Assembly (NCBI RefSeq): GCF_013044505.1
Contig: NZ_JABERD010000010.1
Coordinates: 38,759-102,758, forward strand
Reading direction: 5' to 3'
Source of the DNA: Streptomyces sp. S3(2020)
GTDB taxonomy: Bacteria; Actinomycetota; Actinomycetes; Streptomycetales; Streptomycetaceae
Length of the DNA: 64,000 nucleotides
Below the pieces are notes generated by a model. That model was not told the DNA's origin. It worked only from the letters and a program-made list of their open reading frames with translations, and ran no database searches. Shown here piece by piece: positions 25,608 through 34,645 of this stretch. The stretch's first letter is position 1. Each line of letters opens with the position of its first letter. The position numbers and the translations under genes are program-made.

Positions 25608-27965
25608 CTACCGGGGAACGTCCTCGTGCTCGCCATGCCCCATCAGACGGCGACGCTCCTCACGATGCAGGTAGCGGCTCATCGCATCCGTCCCCGACTG
25701 GTCCGGCGCCCCGTGGACCCCCTGGCCGTCATGGGAGAAGGACTCCACGATGCCCCCGCCGGGAACCGCGAAGTGCGGTGCGCTCTCCAGGGGATGGGGG
25801 AAGTCGACGGGCGCCCCGGCGGGCACCTCGGGCGCCGCCGTGTAGGTGATCGTGTGCGGCAGCATGATCAGCGACGTCGTGCCCGTCTGCTGCCGGGAAG
25901 GCCGCAGCTGGACGCGGATACCGTGCCGGTCGGCGAGCCGGCCCACCACGAACAGGCCCATCTGCCGGGAGATGTTGGCGTCGACGGTCGGCGGATGGGC
26001 GAGCTTGTGGTTGATCGCGGCGAAGTCCTCGGCCGTCAGACCGATGCCGCTGTCATGGATCTCCACCATGACCCGCCCGTCGGGAAGCCGGCCCGCGGTG
26101 ACGTACACCTTCGTCTGCGGTGAGGAGAACGTGGTGGCGTTCTCCAGGAGTTCGGCCAGCAGATGCACGAGGTCGCTGACGGCACGGCCGTGGATCTCGG
26201 CCTCGGGGATCCCACTGAGCTCGACACGCTCGTACTGCTCCACCTCCGAGGAGGCGGCGCGCACCACGTCGATCAGGGCGAGCTGGGGCACCCCGTGGTG
26301 GTTGGACTCCTCGCCCGCGAGCACCAGGAGGTTCTCGCCGTTGCGGCGCATACGGGTCGCCAGGTGGTCCAGGCGGAAGAGGTCCTCCAGCTGGTCCGGA
26401 TCGGCCTCGTTGTTCTCCAGGTCGGTGATCAGGGCCAGTTGACCCTCGATGAGTGACTGGCTGCGGCGCGACAGGTTGGTGAAGATGGCGTTGATGTTGC
26501 CGCGCAGCACCGCCTGCTCGGCGGCCAGCCGGACCGCCTCACGGTGCACCTGGTCGAAGGCGCGGGCGACCTCGCCGATCTCGTCGGTCGAGGTGATCGG
26601 GATCGGCGCGACCTGGGTGTCGACACGGCCGGGAGTGGCGCGGTTGAGCTGCGAGAGCAGGGCCGGCAGCCGCTGCTCGGCGATCTGGAACGCCGAGCCG
26701 CGCAGGACATTCATCCGGCTGCTCATCGAGCGGGCGACCCCGGCGGCGATCAGGAACGCGGCCAGCACGGCGCCGAGAACCACGGCCGACAGGACGATGG
26801 CGTCCCGGCGCGCACTGTCGGCGATGTCCTCGGCATTGGCGAGCGCGGTGTCGCTGAGATAGACCTCGACCTGGCGGTACGCGTCGAAGGAGAGCGTGGA
26901 CGCGGCGAAGAAGGAGTCGGTGGTGATGCCCTGTTCCGCGAGATCCGCCGCCGACTTCCCCGACGCGATCTCACTGATCATCGTCGTCATGGCCGGCGGG
27001 ACGACGTAGTCCTCCCCGGCCGCCTTGGCCTGCGCGGCGGCCCGGGTGACCTGCTGCTCGCCCTTGGTCTTCGCGGCCGCCAGCGCCTTCTTCAGCCGTG
27101 CCGTGTCCTGGCTCGTGGCGGCGCCGTCGAACTCCACCAGCGCGACCTGCTGGAGATAGGCGTAGGAGCGGAACGAGGCGAGCTGCGTGGCGAGTTCACC
27201 CTCCTGGAGCTTGCCGCGGTCCTCGGCCAGGATGTGGGTGCCGATGGCCCGGGTCAGGGACTCGGCCGCCTGGGTGAGCGAAATGGCGTACAGGGCGCGG
27301 CCGAAGCTGGCCTGGTTGCTGCTGCCGAAGCCGAGTTCGTTGGAGAGTTCCATCAGCGGGTGCTGGATCAGGTGGTACTTCTCCTCGGTCTGCACCCCGG
27401 GCAGCGCGGACGTGAACGCCGCCTTGCGGATGCCGGCGAGCTGCTCGCCACCGCTCTGGACCACCTCGACCCTCCTGAGCAGACGCTCGGTCTGGGGCAT
27501 CCGCTCCACCGTCCTGTCGAAGGCGGCCCTGTCCTGATCGGTGATCTTGCGGGCCTTGGCGACGACGTCGGAGTCGGTGTCGCCCGCCAGCAACGGGACG
27601 ACCGACAGATCGCGCTCGTTGATCGCGTCGCTGGCGTACTTGTTCGCCGCCTGCACCAACTCCGCGACCCGGACCGCGTCGTCGGCGTTCTGCCAGGTGT
27701 CCACGGCACGTGTCACCCGGAATCCGCCGAGTACGAGCGTGACCAGGACCGGGATCAGGAGGATGGCCCGCAGCCGCCGCGCCACCCGCCAGTTGCGGGT
27801 GAAGGAGATGCCCGTGCCGCGCCCCGTCGCCTTCGGCCGCTCGGGCGGTCGAGGCGGTGGAGTCGGCTCGGACGTCGGGGCCGGGGGGTGCGCCAGGCGA
27901 GGCGTACCCGACGCGGGGGCTCCCGCAGCTGCCTTGCCGGGCGCTGCTCGCCTTGCTTTCCTCAC
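25608..27965 (-). CDS. CvnA-like nitrate/nitrite-sensing-domain histidine kinase
   Basis: 785 residues from GTG 27965. Pro/Ala-rich cytoplasmic lead, TM1 (AILLIPVLVTLVLGG), a large helical sensing domain of the NIT type (about 80-400), TM2 (AIVLSAVVLGAVLAAFLIAAG), HAMP-like region, a dimerisation helix with LDHLATRMRRNGENLLVLAG (His phosphoacceptor candidate), and a HATPase (LLENATTFSSP, HDSGIGL, MGLFVVGRLA). Such kinases begin Streptomyces conservons, followed by roadblock, DUF742 and GTPase genes; none of these is present here, so it is an orphan. The frame continues to 28130 but would run into the divergent promoter. Confidence 0.85.
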   Translation of the reverse strand: MRKARRAAPGKAAAGAPASGTPRLAHPPAPTSEPTPPPRPPERPKATGRGTGISFTRNWRVARRLRAILLIPVLVTLVLGGFRVTRAVDTWQNADDAVRVAELVQAANKYASDAINERDLSVVPLLAGDTDSDVVAKARKITDQDRAAFDRTVERMPQTERLLRRVEVVQSGGEQLAGIRKAAFTSALPGVQTEEKYHLIQHPLMELSNELGFGSSNQASFGRALYAISLTQAAESLTRAIGTHILAEDRGKLQEGELATQLASFRSYAYLQQVALVEFDGAATSQDTARLKKALAAAKTKGEQQVTRAAAQAKAAGEDYVVPPAMTTMISEIASGKSAADLAEQGITTDSFFAASTLSFDAYRQVEVYLSDTALANAEDIADSARRDAIVLSAVVLGAVLAAFLIAAGVARSMSSRMNVLRGSAFQIAEQRLPALLSQLNRATPGRVDTQVAPIPITSTDEIGEVARAFDQVHREAVRLAAEQAVLRGNINAIFTNLSRRSQSLIEGQLALITDLENNEADPDQLEDLFRLDHLATRMRRNGENLLVLAGEESNHHGVPQLALIDVVRAASSEVEQYERVELSGIPEAEIHGRAVSDLVHLLAELLENATTFSSPQTKVYVTAGRLPDGRVMVEIHDSGIGLTAEDFAAINHKLAHPPTVDANISRQMGLFVVGRLADRHGIRVQLRPSRQQTGTTSLIMLPHTITYTAAPEVPAGAPVDFPHPLESAPHFAVPGGGIVESFSHDGQGVHGAPDQSGTDAMSRYLHREERRRLMGHGEHEDVPR

Positions 27966-28134
27966 TGGACTACCGACCTCTCGACGGCGGGTGACCCGCG
28001 ATCGCGCCCGGCTGAACGTGTCGGCCCATTCCTGGCTGTATGCGTGCGGGACCCGATCACGGCTCCTTTGAGACGTTACGGATCCGAAGTGCTCCGTGTT
28101 CAGACTGACGGACAACCAGGCGGCGCACACCGAT

Positions 28135-28140
28135 TAGGTT
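28135..28140 (+). promoter_or_regulatory. -10 box TAGGTT, likely leaderless start
   Basis: TAGGTT ends 6 bases before ATG 28147 of the LRV-repeat gene. Confidence 0.5.
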
Positions 28141-28146
28141 GAGGGC

Positions 28147-29508
28147 ATGACAGACCTTCACCACCCGCGCCTGTCCGGTCTCGGCCGGAACCCGGCAGCC
28201 CCCGAGGACGTCCTGGTCCGGCTCGCGGCCCACAAGGCCGGCCGGCACGGGATGTCGAGGCGGCGGGGGCCGGTGACGGATGCGGTGGTCGAGGCACTGC
28301 TGGAGCATGACAACGGAGACGTCATCACCACCCTCCGCGCGGAGCAGATCTCCCCAGCCATGCGCGGCAGGATAGCCACGCATCCGAACCCCGCGATCCG
28401 CGACGCCCGCGCGGACTTCATCCACCGTCTCGTGGAGTACGCGGCGCCGGTCGTCCCCGTAGACCTGGAAGAGGTCTACGGTCAGCCCCTGGCCTCGCTG
28501 GCCGAGGCGCCCGATCCCAAGCTGCGCGCCGCGGTCGCGGAATCCTGGTACCGTCGGCCGGCCTCCGTGCAGGCGGCGTTCCTCGCGGACCCGGATCCAG
28601 GCGTGCGTGCCGCGGCCACGCGACAGAGGCAACCGGGCGTGCCGGCCGAGTGGTGGGACCGGTGCCTCGCCGACCCGGCCGTGCGAGCCAACGTGGCGCG
28701 GTACATACCGCTCACCTGGGACCAGTTCGCCCGACTCATGGAAACCGGCGACGAGGACATCCAGCGGGCCGTGGCCGGCAATCCCCACCTCACCGCCGCC
28801 ATGGTGGCCCGACTCCTGGACCTCGACGACCCGTTGGTGCGGGTCGCGGTGGCACAGAGCCGCCATGTCGACGACGCCACGCGTGACCGGCTGTACGCGC
28901 TCGTGGAAGCCCAGCGCGTGGACGGCGACATCGACGCGGAAGTGGCGATGACCTGGAACTTCACCGAACCGGCCTGGATGTATGACGCGCCCCTGGACGA
29001 GCGTCTGAGCTATCTGGACGGCCCGCACGCGATATTCCGGCGCGTACTCGCCCGCAGCCGCGATCTGCCCGAGGAGGCATGGCGTCGGCTGGACGACGAC
29101 CCGGACCTGGCGGTCCGCCGCGCCGCCGCCCGTCGGCCGGACACACCACCGGAAGTCCTGGAACGACTGGTACGCGCCCACGGCGACGTGCACCACCATC
29201 GACCGCTGCTCGTCGAGCACCCCAACTTCCCCCGCCACACACTGCGCACGTTCGTCGACGAACCGGCCTCGAACGTACGCTCCCTTGCCCTCAAGGATCC
29301 GGACCTTCCGCTGCCGGCTCTCCAACAGCTCGCCGCAGACCCGGAACCCTTCCTGCGTCGCGGAGTCGCCCGCCACCCCAACATCACGGACGCCCTGCTG
29401 GAACGACTGCTGGCGGACCCCGACCCGAACGTGGCCGACGACGCCGCGGCCAACCCGGTACTGCGGCCCACCGTCATGGACCGCATTCTCACGGAGGCAG
29501 ACCTGTGA
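28147..29508 (+). CDS. Leucine-rich-repeat-variant (LRV) alpha-solenoid protein
   Basis: 453 residues of tandem repeats of about 22-24 residues with the LRV consensus, such as DPEPFLRRGVARHPNITDALLERLL and DPDPNVADDAAANPVLRP; at least ten copies are visible from about 60 to the C terminus. LRV and HEAT-like solenoids act as protein-binding scaffolds. The Cys cluster of the Azotobacter LRV prototype is absent. No signal or membrane segment. ATG 28147 follows a TAGGTT box. The stop overlaps the next start (GTGA), so the following unknown gene is translationally coupled and probably its partner. Confidence 0.8.
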   Translation: MTDLHHPRLSGLGRNPAAPEDVLVRLAAHKAGRHGMSRRRGPVTDAVVEALLEHDNGDVITTLRAEQISPAMRGRIATHPNPAIRDARADFIHRLVEYAAPVVPVDLEEVYGQPLASLAEAPDPKLRAAVAESWYRRPASVQAAFLADPDPGVRAAATRQRQPGVPAEWWDRCLADPAVRANVARYIPLTWDQFARLMETGDEDIQRAVAGNPHLTAAMVARLLDLDDPLVRVAVAQSRHVDDATRDRLYALVEAQRVDGDIDAEVAMTWNFTEPAWMYDAPLDERLSYLDGPHAIFRRVLARSRDLPEEAWRRLDDDPDLAVRRAAARRPDTPPEVLERLVRAHGDVHHHRPLLVEHPNFPRHTLRTFVDEPASNVRSLALKDPDLPLPALQQLAADPEPFLRRGVARHPNITDALLERLLADPDPNVADDAAANPVLRPTVMDRILTEADL

Positions 29509-30365
29509 CCCCGGACGACGCCACGGCGGTGCAGTGCTCGATGTTCCAGGCCACGACCGGCCCACTGGTCTCCATGGCCCTGCTCTCCCTGGACCTCGAC
29601 GAGGTGGCTCACCGACTGAGCCTGACGATCGAGGAGTCATGGGACGCACACGGTGCCGTGCGCGCCGCGTTCTTCGTCCTCGACGGAACGGACTTCGTCG
29701 TCACCCATCACGAAGGCGACCCGCCGGGAACGTACGTCTGGGTCAGGAGGTCGGGCCCCGTCGACCCGGCCGCCCGCACGGCCGTTCTCCTGGGGGCGCT
29801 CGGCGTGGGCACGGAGGTGGTGTCGTACTCCACCTGGGGCATCGGCACGGACCTCGCCGAGATCCCGCCTGCCTGGCGCCGGTTCCGACACCGCCCGGTC
29901 GACTCGCACCAGCGGTTCTGGGAGAGCTTCAGGGATCGGACGGGGATGTACGTCGGCCGCGTCACCTACGACGGGGTGGTGGCGTACCTCAACGGCTACG
30001 ACCATGCCAGTGGCGGGGTGCTGCTGAACGGTCTTCGTGCATGGCTCGCGGCCACGTACGGGGTGGGCGAGAACCTCACCTGGATGGCACAGGTCGTCCT
30101 CGTCGTGTTCCCCGAGGGCCGGCCGGACTCGCCATGGACGGATGACCAGCACACCCGTGCCGCCGAAGGCCTCGTCGCCCTGCTGGAGGAGTTCTTCCAG
30201 CACCTCCAGGCCCCCGCACCGTTTGCGGCCCGCGCGCGGCACGATCACCATGAGGAGCAGGTGCCCCATGGATCCCGTGACCTCGCGCAGATGGCTGCGC
30301 GTCCTCGCCTTCGCCGCGGCAGCGCTGTGCACGATGGTCGTCACCATGACGGCCACGGCACGTGA
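29505..30365 (+). CDS. Uncharacterised protein coupled to LRV gene
   Basis: 286 residues from GTG 29505, which overlaps the LRV stop by four bases. Not recognised. Visible: an N-terminal alpha/beta region, AAFFVLDGTDFVVTHHEG and GTYVWVRRSGPV, then a 110-residue mixed region (RTGMYVGRVTYDGVVAYLNGYDHASGG) and an acidic helix (TRAAEGLVALLEEFFQHLQ). From about residue 245 the tail becomes His/Arg-rich and overlaps the next gene by 98 bases; there the codon pattern favours the downstream frame, so the last ~33 residues may be a read-on into the next gene. Function unknown. Confidence 0.65.
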   Translation: MTPDDATAVQCSMFQATTGPLVSMALLSLDLDEVAHRLSLTIEESWDAHGAVRAAFFVLDGTDFVVTHHEGDPPGTYVWVRRSGPVDPAARTAVLLGALGVGTEVVSYSTWGIGTDLAEIPPAWRRFRHRPVDSHQRFWESFRDRTGMYVGRVTYDGVVAYLNGYDHASGGVLLNGLRAWLAATYGVGENLTWMAQVVLVVFPEGRPDSPWTDDQHTRAAEGLVALLEEFFQHLQAPAPFAARARHDHHEEQVPHGSRDLAQMAARPRLRRGSAVHDGRHHDGHGT

Positions 30366-32430
30366 CACGGTCGTCTCCGCGGCGTTCTACCAGTCCGTCC
30401 TGGACGAGGAGTCGGCGTACGACCGGCTCTACGACCAGGTCCTGGTCGACCCGAAGGTGTCCGCCGTGACCCGGGACCTCCTCGCCGGGCTGCCGGTCCC
30501 GGAAGCCGTGCTCACCTCCAACGTCAAGCTGGTCCTGCCTCCGGAGACGGTCCGGGAACTCACCCACGAGCAGATCGACGCCGTGGTCGGCTACCTCAAC
30601 GGCGACCGCGACAGCCTCGTCCTGAACGTCGACCTGCGCCCGGTACTGACCAACATCAACGACCTGGCGCAGATCTACTTCGGGGACCTGGTCGCCTCGG
30701 TGCAGAACCGCGCCGAACCGGACTTCGACGCCTTCTCGACCGACCTGTCCGCCGCGCTGAGGGACGTCGTCGCCGGACGCGCCCCCGCCACACTGCCCGC
30801 GCTGCCGCTCTCCGAGGAACAGGCGGCCACGGCGGCCGAGCGTGTCCTGAGCACCCTGCCCGAGCAGGACCGGGCGGCGCTGCGCGACGACATCGAAGTA
30901 GCCCTCGCGGACGGGGACATCGCCACCGTCCTCGCCACGGTGGCACCCGTCGCGGTGTCGGAACGCACCACCGACGCGACCGCCCGACTGCGGACGCTCG
31001 CCGGTGGCAACGGCTGGAACCTGGAGAAGACGCTGGAGGCGTCCGGCAACGACCTGACGGCCCTCCACCGGGCACGCGCCTACACGGCGCTCGGACTCGG
31101 GATCGTGGAAATCGTCGCCGCCGCCCTGCTGGTCGCCGCCCTGGTGGTGCTGTGGCTGACCACGTCCGCCGCGCCGGGCCGCAGGCCGATGCTGCTGGGC
31201 TGGGCCCTGGCCGCCGGCGGTCTCCTCACCGCGCTCGTCGCCGTTCTCGTACGGGTGGTGAGCGGTGGCCGGGTGATCAGCCCACCGGGGAGCTGGCCGC
31301 CCAGCCTGACCCGCCTGGTCGACGACCTCCAGCGCACGGCCGTCGACGACATGGTGGCCGCGGCCCTCTACACGGCCCTGGTCCCCCTGATCGCCGGAGC
31401 ACTGCTCGCCGGATTCGGCTGGGCCCTCCAGGTACGGCCCAGCCTGCGGACCGCGGCACCGTACGCGCGCGTGGTGGCGGTCGGCACGTGCGCGGTGACC
31501 CTGGCCGGTGTCGTACTGGTGCCGCTCGTCGCGAGCCCCTCGGCGGCCCGCCGGTGCCAGGGCAGCGTGCGGCTGTGCGACCGGCCCTACGACGAGGTGG
31601 CCTACCTGACCTCGCACAACGCCATGTCGACCACCGTCGACCGGTTCATCGGGCCGCTCCAGGACCCGGCCATCACCACACAGCTCGACGACGGCGTGCG
31701 CGCCCTACAGCTCGACACCTACCGCTGGGAGAAGCCCGACGAGATCACCGCACGGCTCACCGAGTCCGACTTCAGCGCCGATCAGCGGACACTGATCGCC
31801 GGGGCCGTCAACAAGGTCAACCCGCCCCGCGAGGGGCTGTGGCTGTGCCATGCCGTGTGCCGTGCGGGGGCGATCCAACTGGTGCCGGAGCTGCGGGAGA
31901 TCGGGGACTGGATGCGCGACCATCCGACCGACGTCCTGACCCTGATCGTCCAGGACGCGATCACCGCCGAGGACACCGCGAAGGCCTTCACGCAAGCCGG
32001 ACTGTCCGACCTGGTGTACACACCGGACCCGGACCCCGCGGAGCCCTGGCCCACGCTGGGCGACATGATCGACAGCGGCCGTAGGCTCGTCGTCTTCGCC
32101 GAACAGGCGGACGGCCCGGAGGCCTGGTACCGCAACTTCTACCGCTACGGCATGGAGACACCGTTCGCGTTCCGCAGCCCCGACGAGATGAGCTGCGTGC
32201 CCCACCGGGGCGGCACGGGCAAGCGTCTGTTCCTCCTCAACCACTTCATCACCGCCGACGGCGGCAGCCGACTGGACGCCGGCGAGGTCAACACCCGCGA
32301 ATACGTCCTGGACCGTGTCGACCGCTGCGAACGGGAGCGGGGCAGGCCCGTGAACTTCATCGCGATCGACTACACGACGATCGGCGACGCCGGCGCCGCG
32401 GTGGACGCCCTGAACGCCCGCCGTGGCTGA
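30268..32430 (+). CDS. Membrane protein with C-terminal PI-PLC-like domain
   Basis: 720 residues from ATG 30268 (GAGGAG upstream). One N-terminal helix (VLAFAAAALCTMVVTM), an extracytoplasmic helical region of about 230 residues, four membrane helices (about 270-430: IVEIVAAALLVAALVVL, LLGWALAAGGLLTALVAVL, ALVPLIAGALLAGFGWAL, VVAVGTCAVTLAGVVLVPL), then a phosphodiesterase barrel: LTSHNAMST with the first catalytic His, GVRALQLDTY, and LCHAVC with a possible second His. Likely hydrolyses a phosphodiester-linked lipid or glycan at the outer membrane face; substrate unknown. It overlaps the preceding frame by 98 bases. Confidence 0.78.
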   Translation: MDPVTSRRWLRVLAFAAAALCTMVVTMTATARDTVVSAAFYQSVLDEESAYDRLYDQVLVDPKVSAVTRDLLAGLPVPEAVLTSNVKLVLPPETVRELTHEQIDAVVGYLNGDRDSLVLNVDLRPVLTNINDLAQIYFGDLVASVQNRAEPDFDAFSTDLSAALRDVVAGRAPATLPALPLSEEQAATAAERVLSTLPEQDRAALRDDIEVALADGDIATVLATVAPVAVSERTTDATARLRTLAGGNGWNLEKTLEASGNDLTALHRARAYTALGLGIVEIVAAALLVAALVVLWLTTSAAPGRRPMLLGWALAAGGLLTALVAVLVRVVSGGRVISPPGSWPPSLTRLVDDLQRTAVDDMVAAALYTALVPLIAGALLAGFGWALQVRPSLRTAAPYARVVAVGTCAVTLAGVVLVPLVASPSAARRCQGSVRLCDRPYDEVAYLTSHNAMSTTVDRFIGPLQDPAITTQLDDGVRALQLDTYRWEKPDEITARLTESDFSADQRTLIAGAVNKVNPPREGLWLCHAVCRAGAIQLVPELREIGDWMRDHPTDVLTLIVQDAITAEDTAKAFTQAGLSDLVYTPDPDPAEPWPTLGDMIDSGRRLVVFAEQADGPEAWYRNFYRYGMETPFAFRSPDEMSCVPHRGGTGKRLFLLNHFITADGGSRLDAGEVNTREYVLDRVDRCERERGRPVNFIAIDYTTIGDAGAAVDALNARRG

Positions 32431-32512
32431 CAGTTGAGGTGGATCCGCCGGGCGGGCGGAGGCGGAATACATCCGCCGGTTCCGCTCTTGACCATGCCGT
32501 GGGAGAGGAGCG

Positions 32513-33385
32513 GTGCCCGTGAGTGAGTGGGACCTGGCCGAGACGTTCCGCAGCACGTCGGGGGAGGTGCGCTGGGGCAGCCTCGGGCCACCCGGCCGGG
32601 ACCCGGTGGTGCTGCTGCACGGCACGCCCTTCTCGTCGTACGTCTGGCGCTCCGTGGCCCGCGCGCTGGCCCGCGACCGGCAGGTGTTCGTGTGGGACAT
32701 GCCCGGCTACGGCGCGTCGGAGAAGTCCAGCGGTCAGGACGTCTCCCTGGCCGCCCAGGGCCGGGTCTTCACCGAGCTCCTCGCGCACTGGAGCCTCGAC
32801 GAACCCCTCGTGGTCGCCCACGACTTCGGCGGTGCCGTCAGTCTGCGCGCGCATCTGCTGCACGGGGCCCGCTACCGTGCGCTCGCTCTGGTCGATCCGG
32901 TCGCACTGGCCCCGTGGGGTTCGCCGTTCTTCCGACTCGTCGGCGAACACGCGGCGGTCTTCGAACAACTGCCGCCCGCACTGCACCGGGCCCTGGTACG
33001 TGAATACGTCGGCTCGGCCAGCAGCCCCGGCCTGCACCCGGCCGTTCTCGACCGACTGGTCCAGTCCTGGCTCGGCGACCCCGGCCAGGCGGCCTTCTAC
33101 CGGCAGATCGCCCAGGCGACCCAGCGCCACACCGACGAGATCCAGGACCGGTACGCCGACATCACGATCCCCACCCTGATCTGCTGGGGCCAGGACGACA
33201 CCTGGATCCCCCCGGAGAAGGGACGCGAGCTCGCCGCCCGCATCCCCGGCGCACATCTGGAGCCGATCGCGGGAGCGGGCCACCTGGTCCAGGAAGACAC
33301 ACCTGCCGAACTCACCGCGGCTCTCGCGGCCTTCCTCCGACAATCCGGCGGACACCACCCTGCGGTCGCGCGACGCCGACGATGA
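32513..33385 (+). CDS. Alpha/beta hydrolase, haloalkane-dehalogenase/epoxide-hydrolase type
   Basis: 290 residues. Oxyanion motif HGTPFSS (about 36-42), nucleophile elbow VVAHDFGGA with Asp104 as nucleophile in place of Ser, acid region CWGQDDTWIP, and base His in GAGHLVQED. An Asp nucleophile is typical of dehalogenases and epoxide hydrolases, as opposed to esterases. GTG 32513 follows GAGAGGAG; GTG 32519 is a close alternative. It stands alone; a small hairpin (GGCGGA/TCCGCC) precedes it at about 32459-32477. Confidence 0.85.
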   Translation: MPVSEWDLAETFRSTSGEVRWGSLGPPGRDPVVLLHGTPFSSYVWRSVARALARDRQVFVWDMPGYGASEKSSGQDVSLAAQGRVFTELLAHWSLDEPLVVAHDFGGAVSLRAHLLHGARYRALALVDPVALAPWGSPFFRLVGEHAAVFEQLPPALHRALVREYVGSASSPGLHPAVLDRLVQSWLGDPGQAAFYRQIAQATQRHTDEIQDRYADITIPTLICWGQDDTWIPPEKGRELAARIPGAHLEPIAGAGHLVQEDTPAELTAALAAFLRQSGGHHPAVARRRR

Positions 33386-33520
33386 ACTCCCCCTGCCGCT
33401 CGACGTCGGCAGAACACTCCGACGTGCCTTGTCGGCCAGGCGAGTTCGGCCGCGACCACCGACTCGCGCAGATCCTCACGCAGGTGTCGAGGACGGCGCC
33501 CACAGGCCCGTGCCGTCGGT

Positions 33521-34021
33521 TCAGGCGGTGGAGGCGGGCACCGGGAAGAGCATGCAGCTGCTGGTGGCGTGAGCCAACAGGCGATCCTGGGCGTCGATCA
33601 GCCTGGCCTCGGCGAGCGCGGTCTGGCGGCCTCGGCTGACGACCGTTCCGACGGCCCGGACCCGGCCCGTGTCGGAGGTGATCCGCTTCAGGAACTTCAC
33701 GGTCAGATCGAGCGAGGTGTACCCCATGCCGGGCGGGAGCGTGGACTGCACGGCGCACCCTGCCGCCGAGTCGAGCAGGGTGGCGTAGACGCCGCCGTGC
33801 ACGCTGCCGATCGGGTTGTAGTGCTCCTCGCCCGGGGTGATCGAGAACTGGGCCCTGCCCTCGTCCACCTCGTCGAGGGTGAAGTCGAGGGTCGCCGCGA
33901 TGGGAGGCGCGGGCAGGTGGCCGGCCTGCACCGCACGCAGGAACTCCAGACCTGAGGCGCGTCCCACGGCGGCGGCGGTGATCGAGGGGTCGTCCCATTC
34001 GTAGGTGCGTACGCGTCCCAT
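33521..34021 (-). CDS. PaaI-family hotdog thioesterase
   Basis: 166 residues. Hotdog-fold acyl-CoA thioesterase: HYNPIGSVHGGVYATLLDSAAGCAV carries the catalytic loop (His-Gly-Gly and the downstream Asp), followed by YTSLDLTVKFLK and a C-terminal strand pair. ATG 34021 has GGGAGGA upstream. It is divergent from the HxlR-type regulator with 92 bases between, so probably controlled by it. The acyl substrate is unknown. Confidence 0.9.
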   Translation of the reverse strand: MGRVRTYEWDDPSITAAAVGRASGLEFLRAVQAGHLPAPPIAATLDFTLDEVDEGRAQFSITPGEEHYNPIGSVHGGVYATLLDSAAGCAVQSTLPPGMGYTSLDLTVKFLKRITSDTGRVRAVGTVVSRGRQTALAEARLIDAQDRLLAHATSSCMLFPVPASTA

Positions 34022-34101
34022 GTTCCGGCGTCCTCCCAGCTGACTTCGTTGATTGAAGCTAGCCCGGCCCGTCCCTGACTGTCAAAGGTGAAGCCAGCGC
34101 C

Positions 34102-34107
34102 TAGCAT
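34102..34107 (+). promoter_or_regulatory. -10 box TAGCAT, likely leaderless start
   Basis: TAGCAT ends 6 bases before ATG 34114 of the HxlR-family gene, in the gap shared with the divergent thioesterase gene. Confidence 0.5.
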
Positions 34108-34113
34108 GGGGGC

Positions 34114-34581
34114 ATGGAGTGGCTTGAGGTCAGCACGGAGAACTGTCCTGTGCAGCGCACACTCGACCTGGTCGGAGAGAAGTGGACGCTGCTGATCGTG
34201 CGGGACGTCGCTTGCGGCGTGCGCCGGTTCGACGACTTCCGGCGGCACATCGGCCTGTCGGAGGCGGTTCTGAGCGACCGGCTGCGGAAGCTGACCGCGG
34301 CCGGCGTCCTGACCACCGTCGCCTACCAGGAGCCGGGCAGCCGCTCCCGCAACGAGTACCGGCTGACCCGCAAGGGCTGGGACCTGTGGCCCGTACTCGT
34401 CGCCCTTCGCCAGTGGGGTGACGAGTACGCCGGGGAACCCGACGGACCGGTCATGGACATGCGCCACGCCGAGTGCGGGGCACCGGTCCGGGCCGTCGTC
34501 GCGTGCGGCGAGGAGCATGTCGCCCTGACCCCCAAAGAGGTCTCCGCCCGGCCGGGCCCCGGGGCGCGCCGCCGGGCGTGA
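34114..34581 (+). CDS. HxlR-family transcriptional regulator
   Basis: 155 residues. Winged-helix HxlR protein: the conserved Cys11 (ENCPVQRTLDLVGEKWTLLI region), recognition helix (LSEAVLSDRLRKLTAAGVL) and wing (SRNEYRLTRKGWDL). The N-terminal Cys often senses redox or electrophiles in this family. A C-terminal extension of about 40 residues contains MRHAECGAPV, a possible second reactive Cys. Divergent from the thioesterase gene, its likely target. Confidence 0.9.
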   Translation: MEWLEVSTENCPVQRTLDLVGEKWTLLIVRDVACGVRRFDDFRRHIGLSEAVLSDRLRKLTAAGVLTTVAYQEPGSRSRNEYRLTRKGWDLWPVLVALRQWGDEYAGEPDGPVMDMRHAECGAPVRAVVACGEEHVALTPKEVSARPGPGARRRA

Positions 34582-34645
34582 CCCCTCGGCCGGTGCCGCA
34601 GTTGGCCGGTGCGGAGTCAAGACCCTTCGTCCGGCGGTCGGCCTC

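Noticed and set aside
28057..29649. 530-residue minus-strand frame opposite the LRV gene
   Set aside because: Antisense shadow; the LRV repeats, the leaderless promoter and the GTGA coupling support the plus strand.
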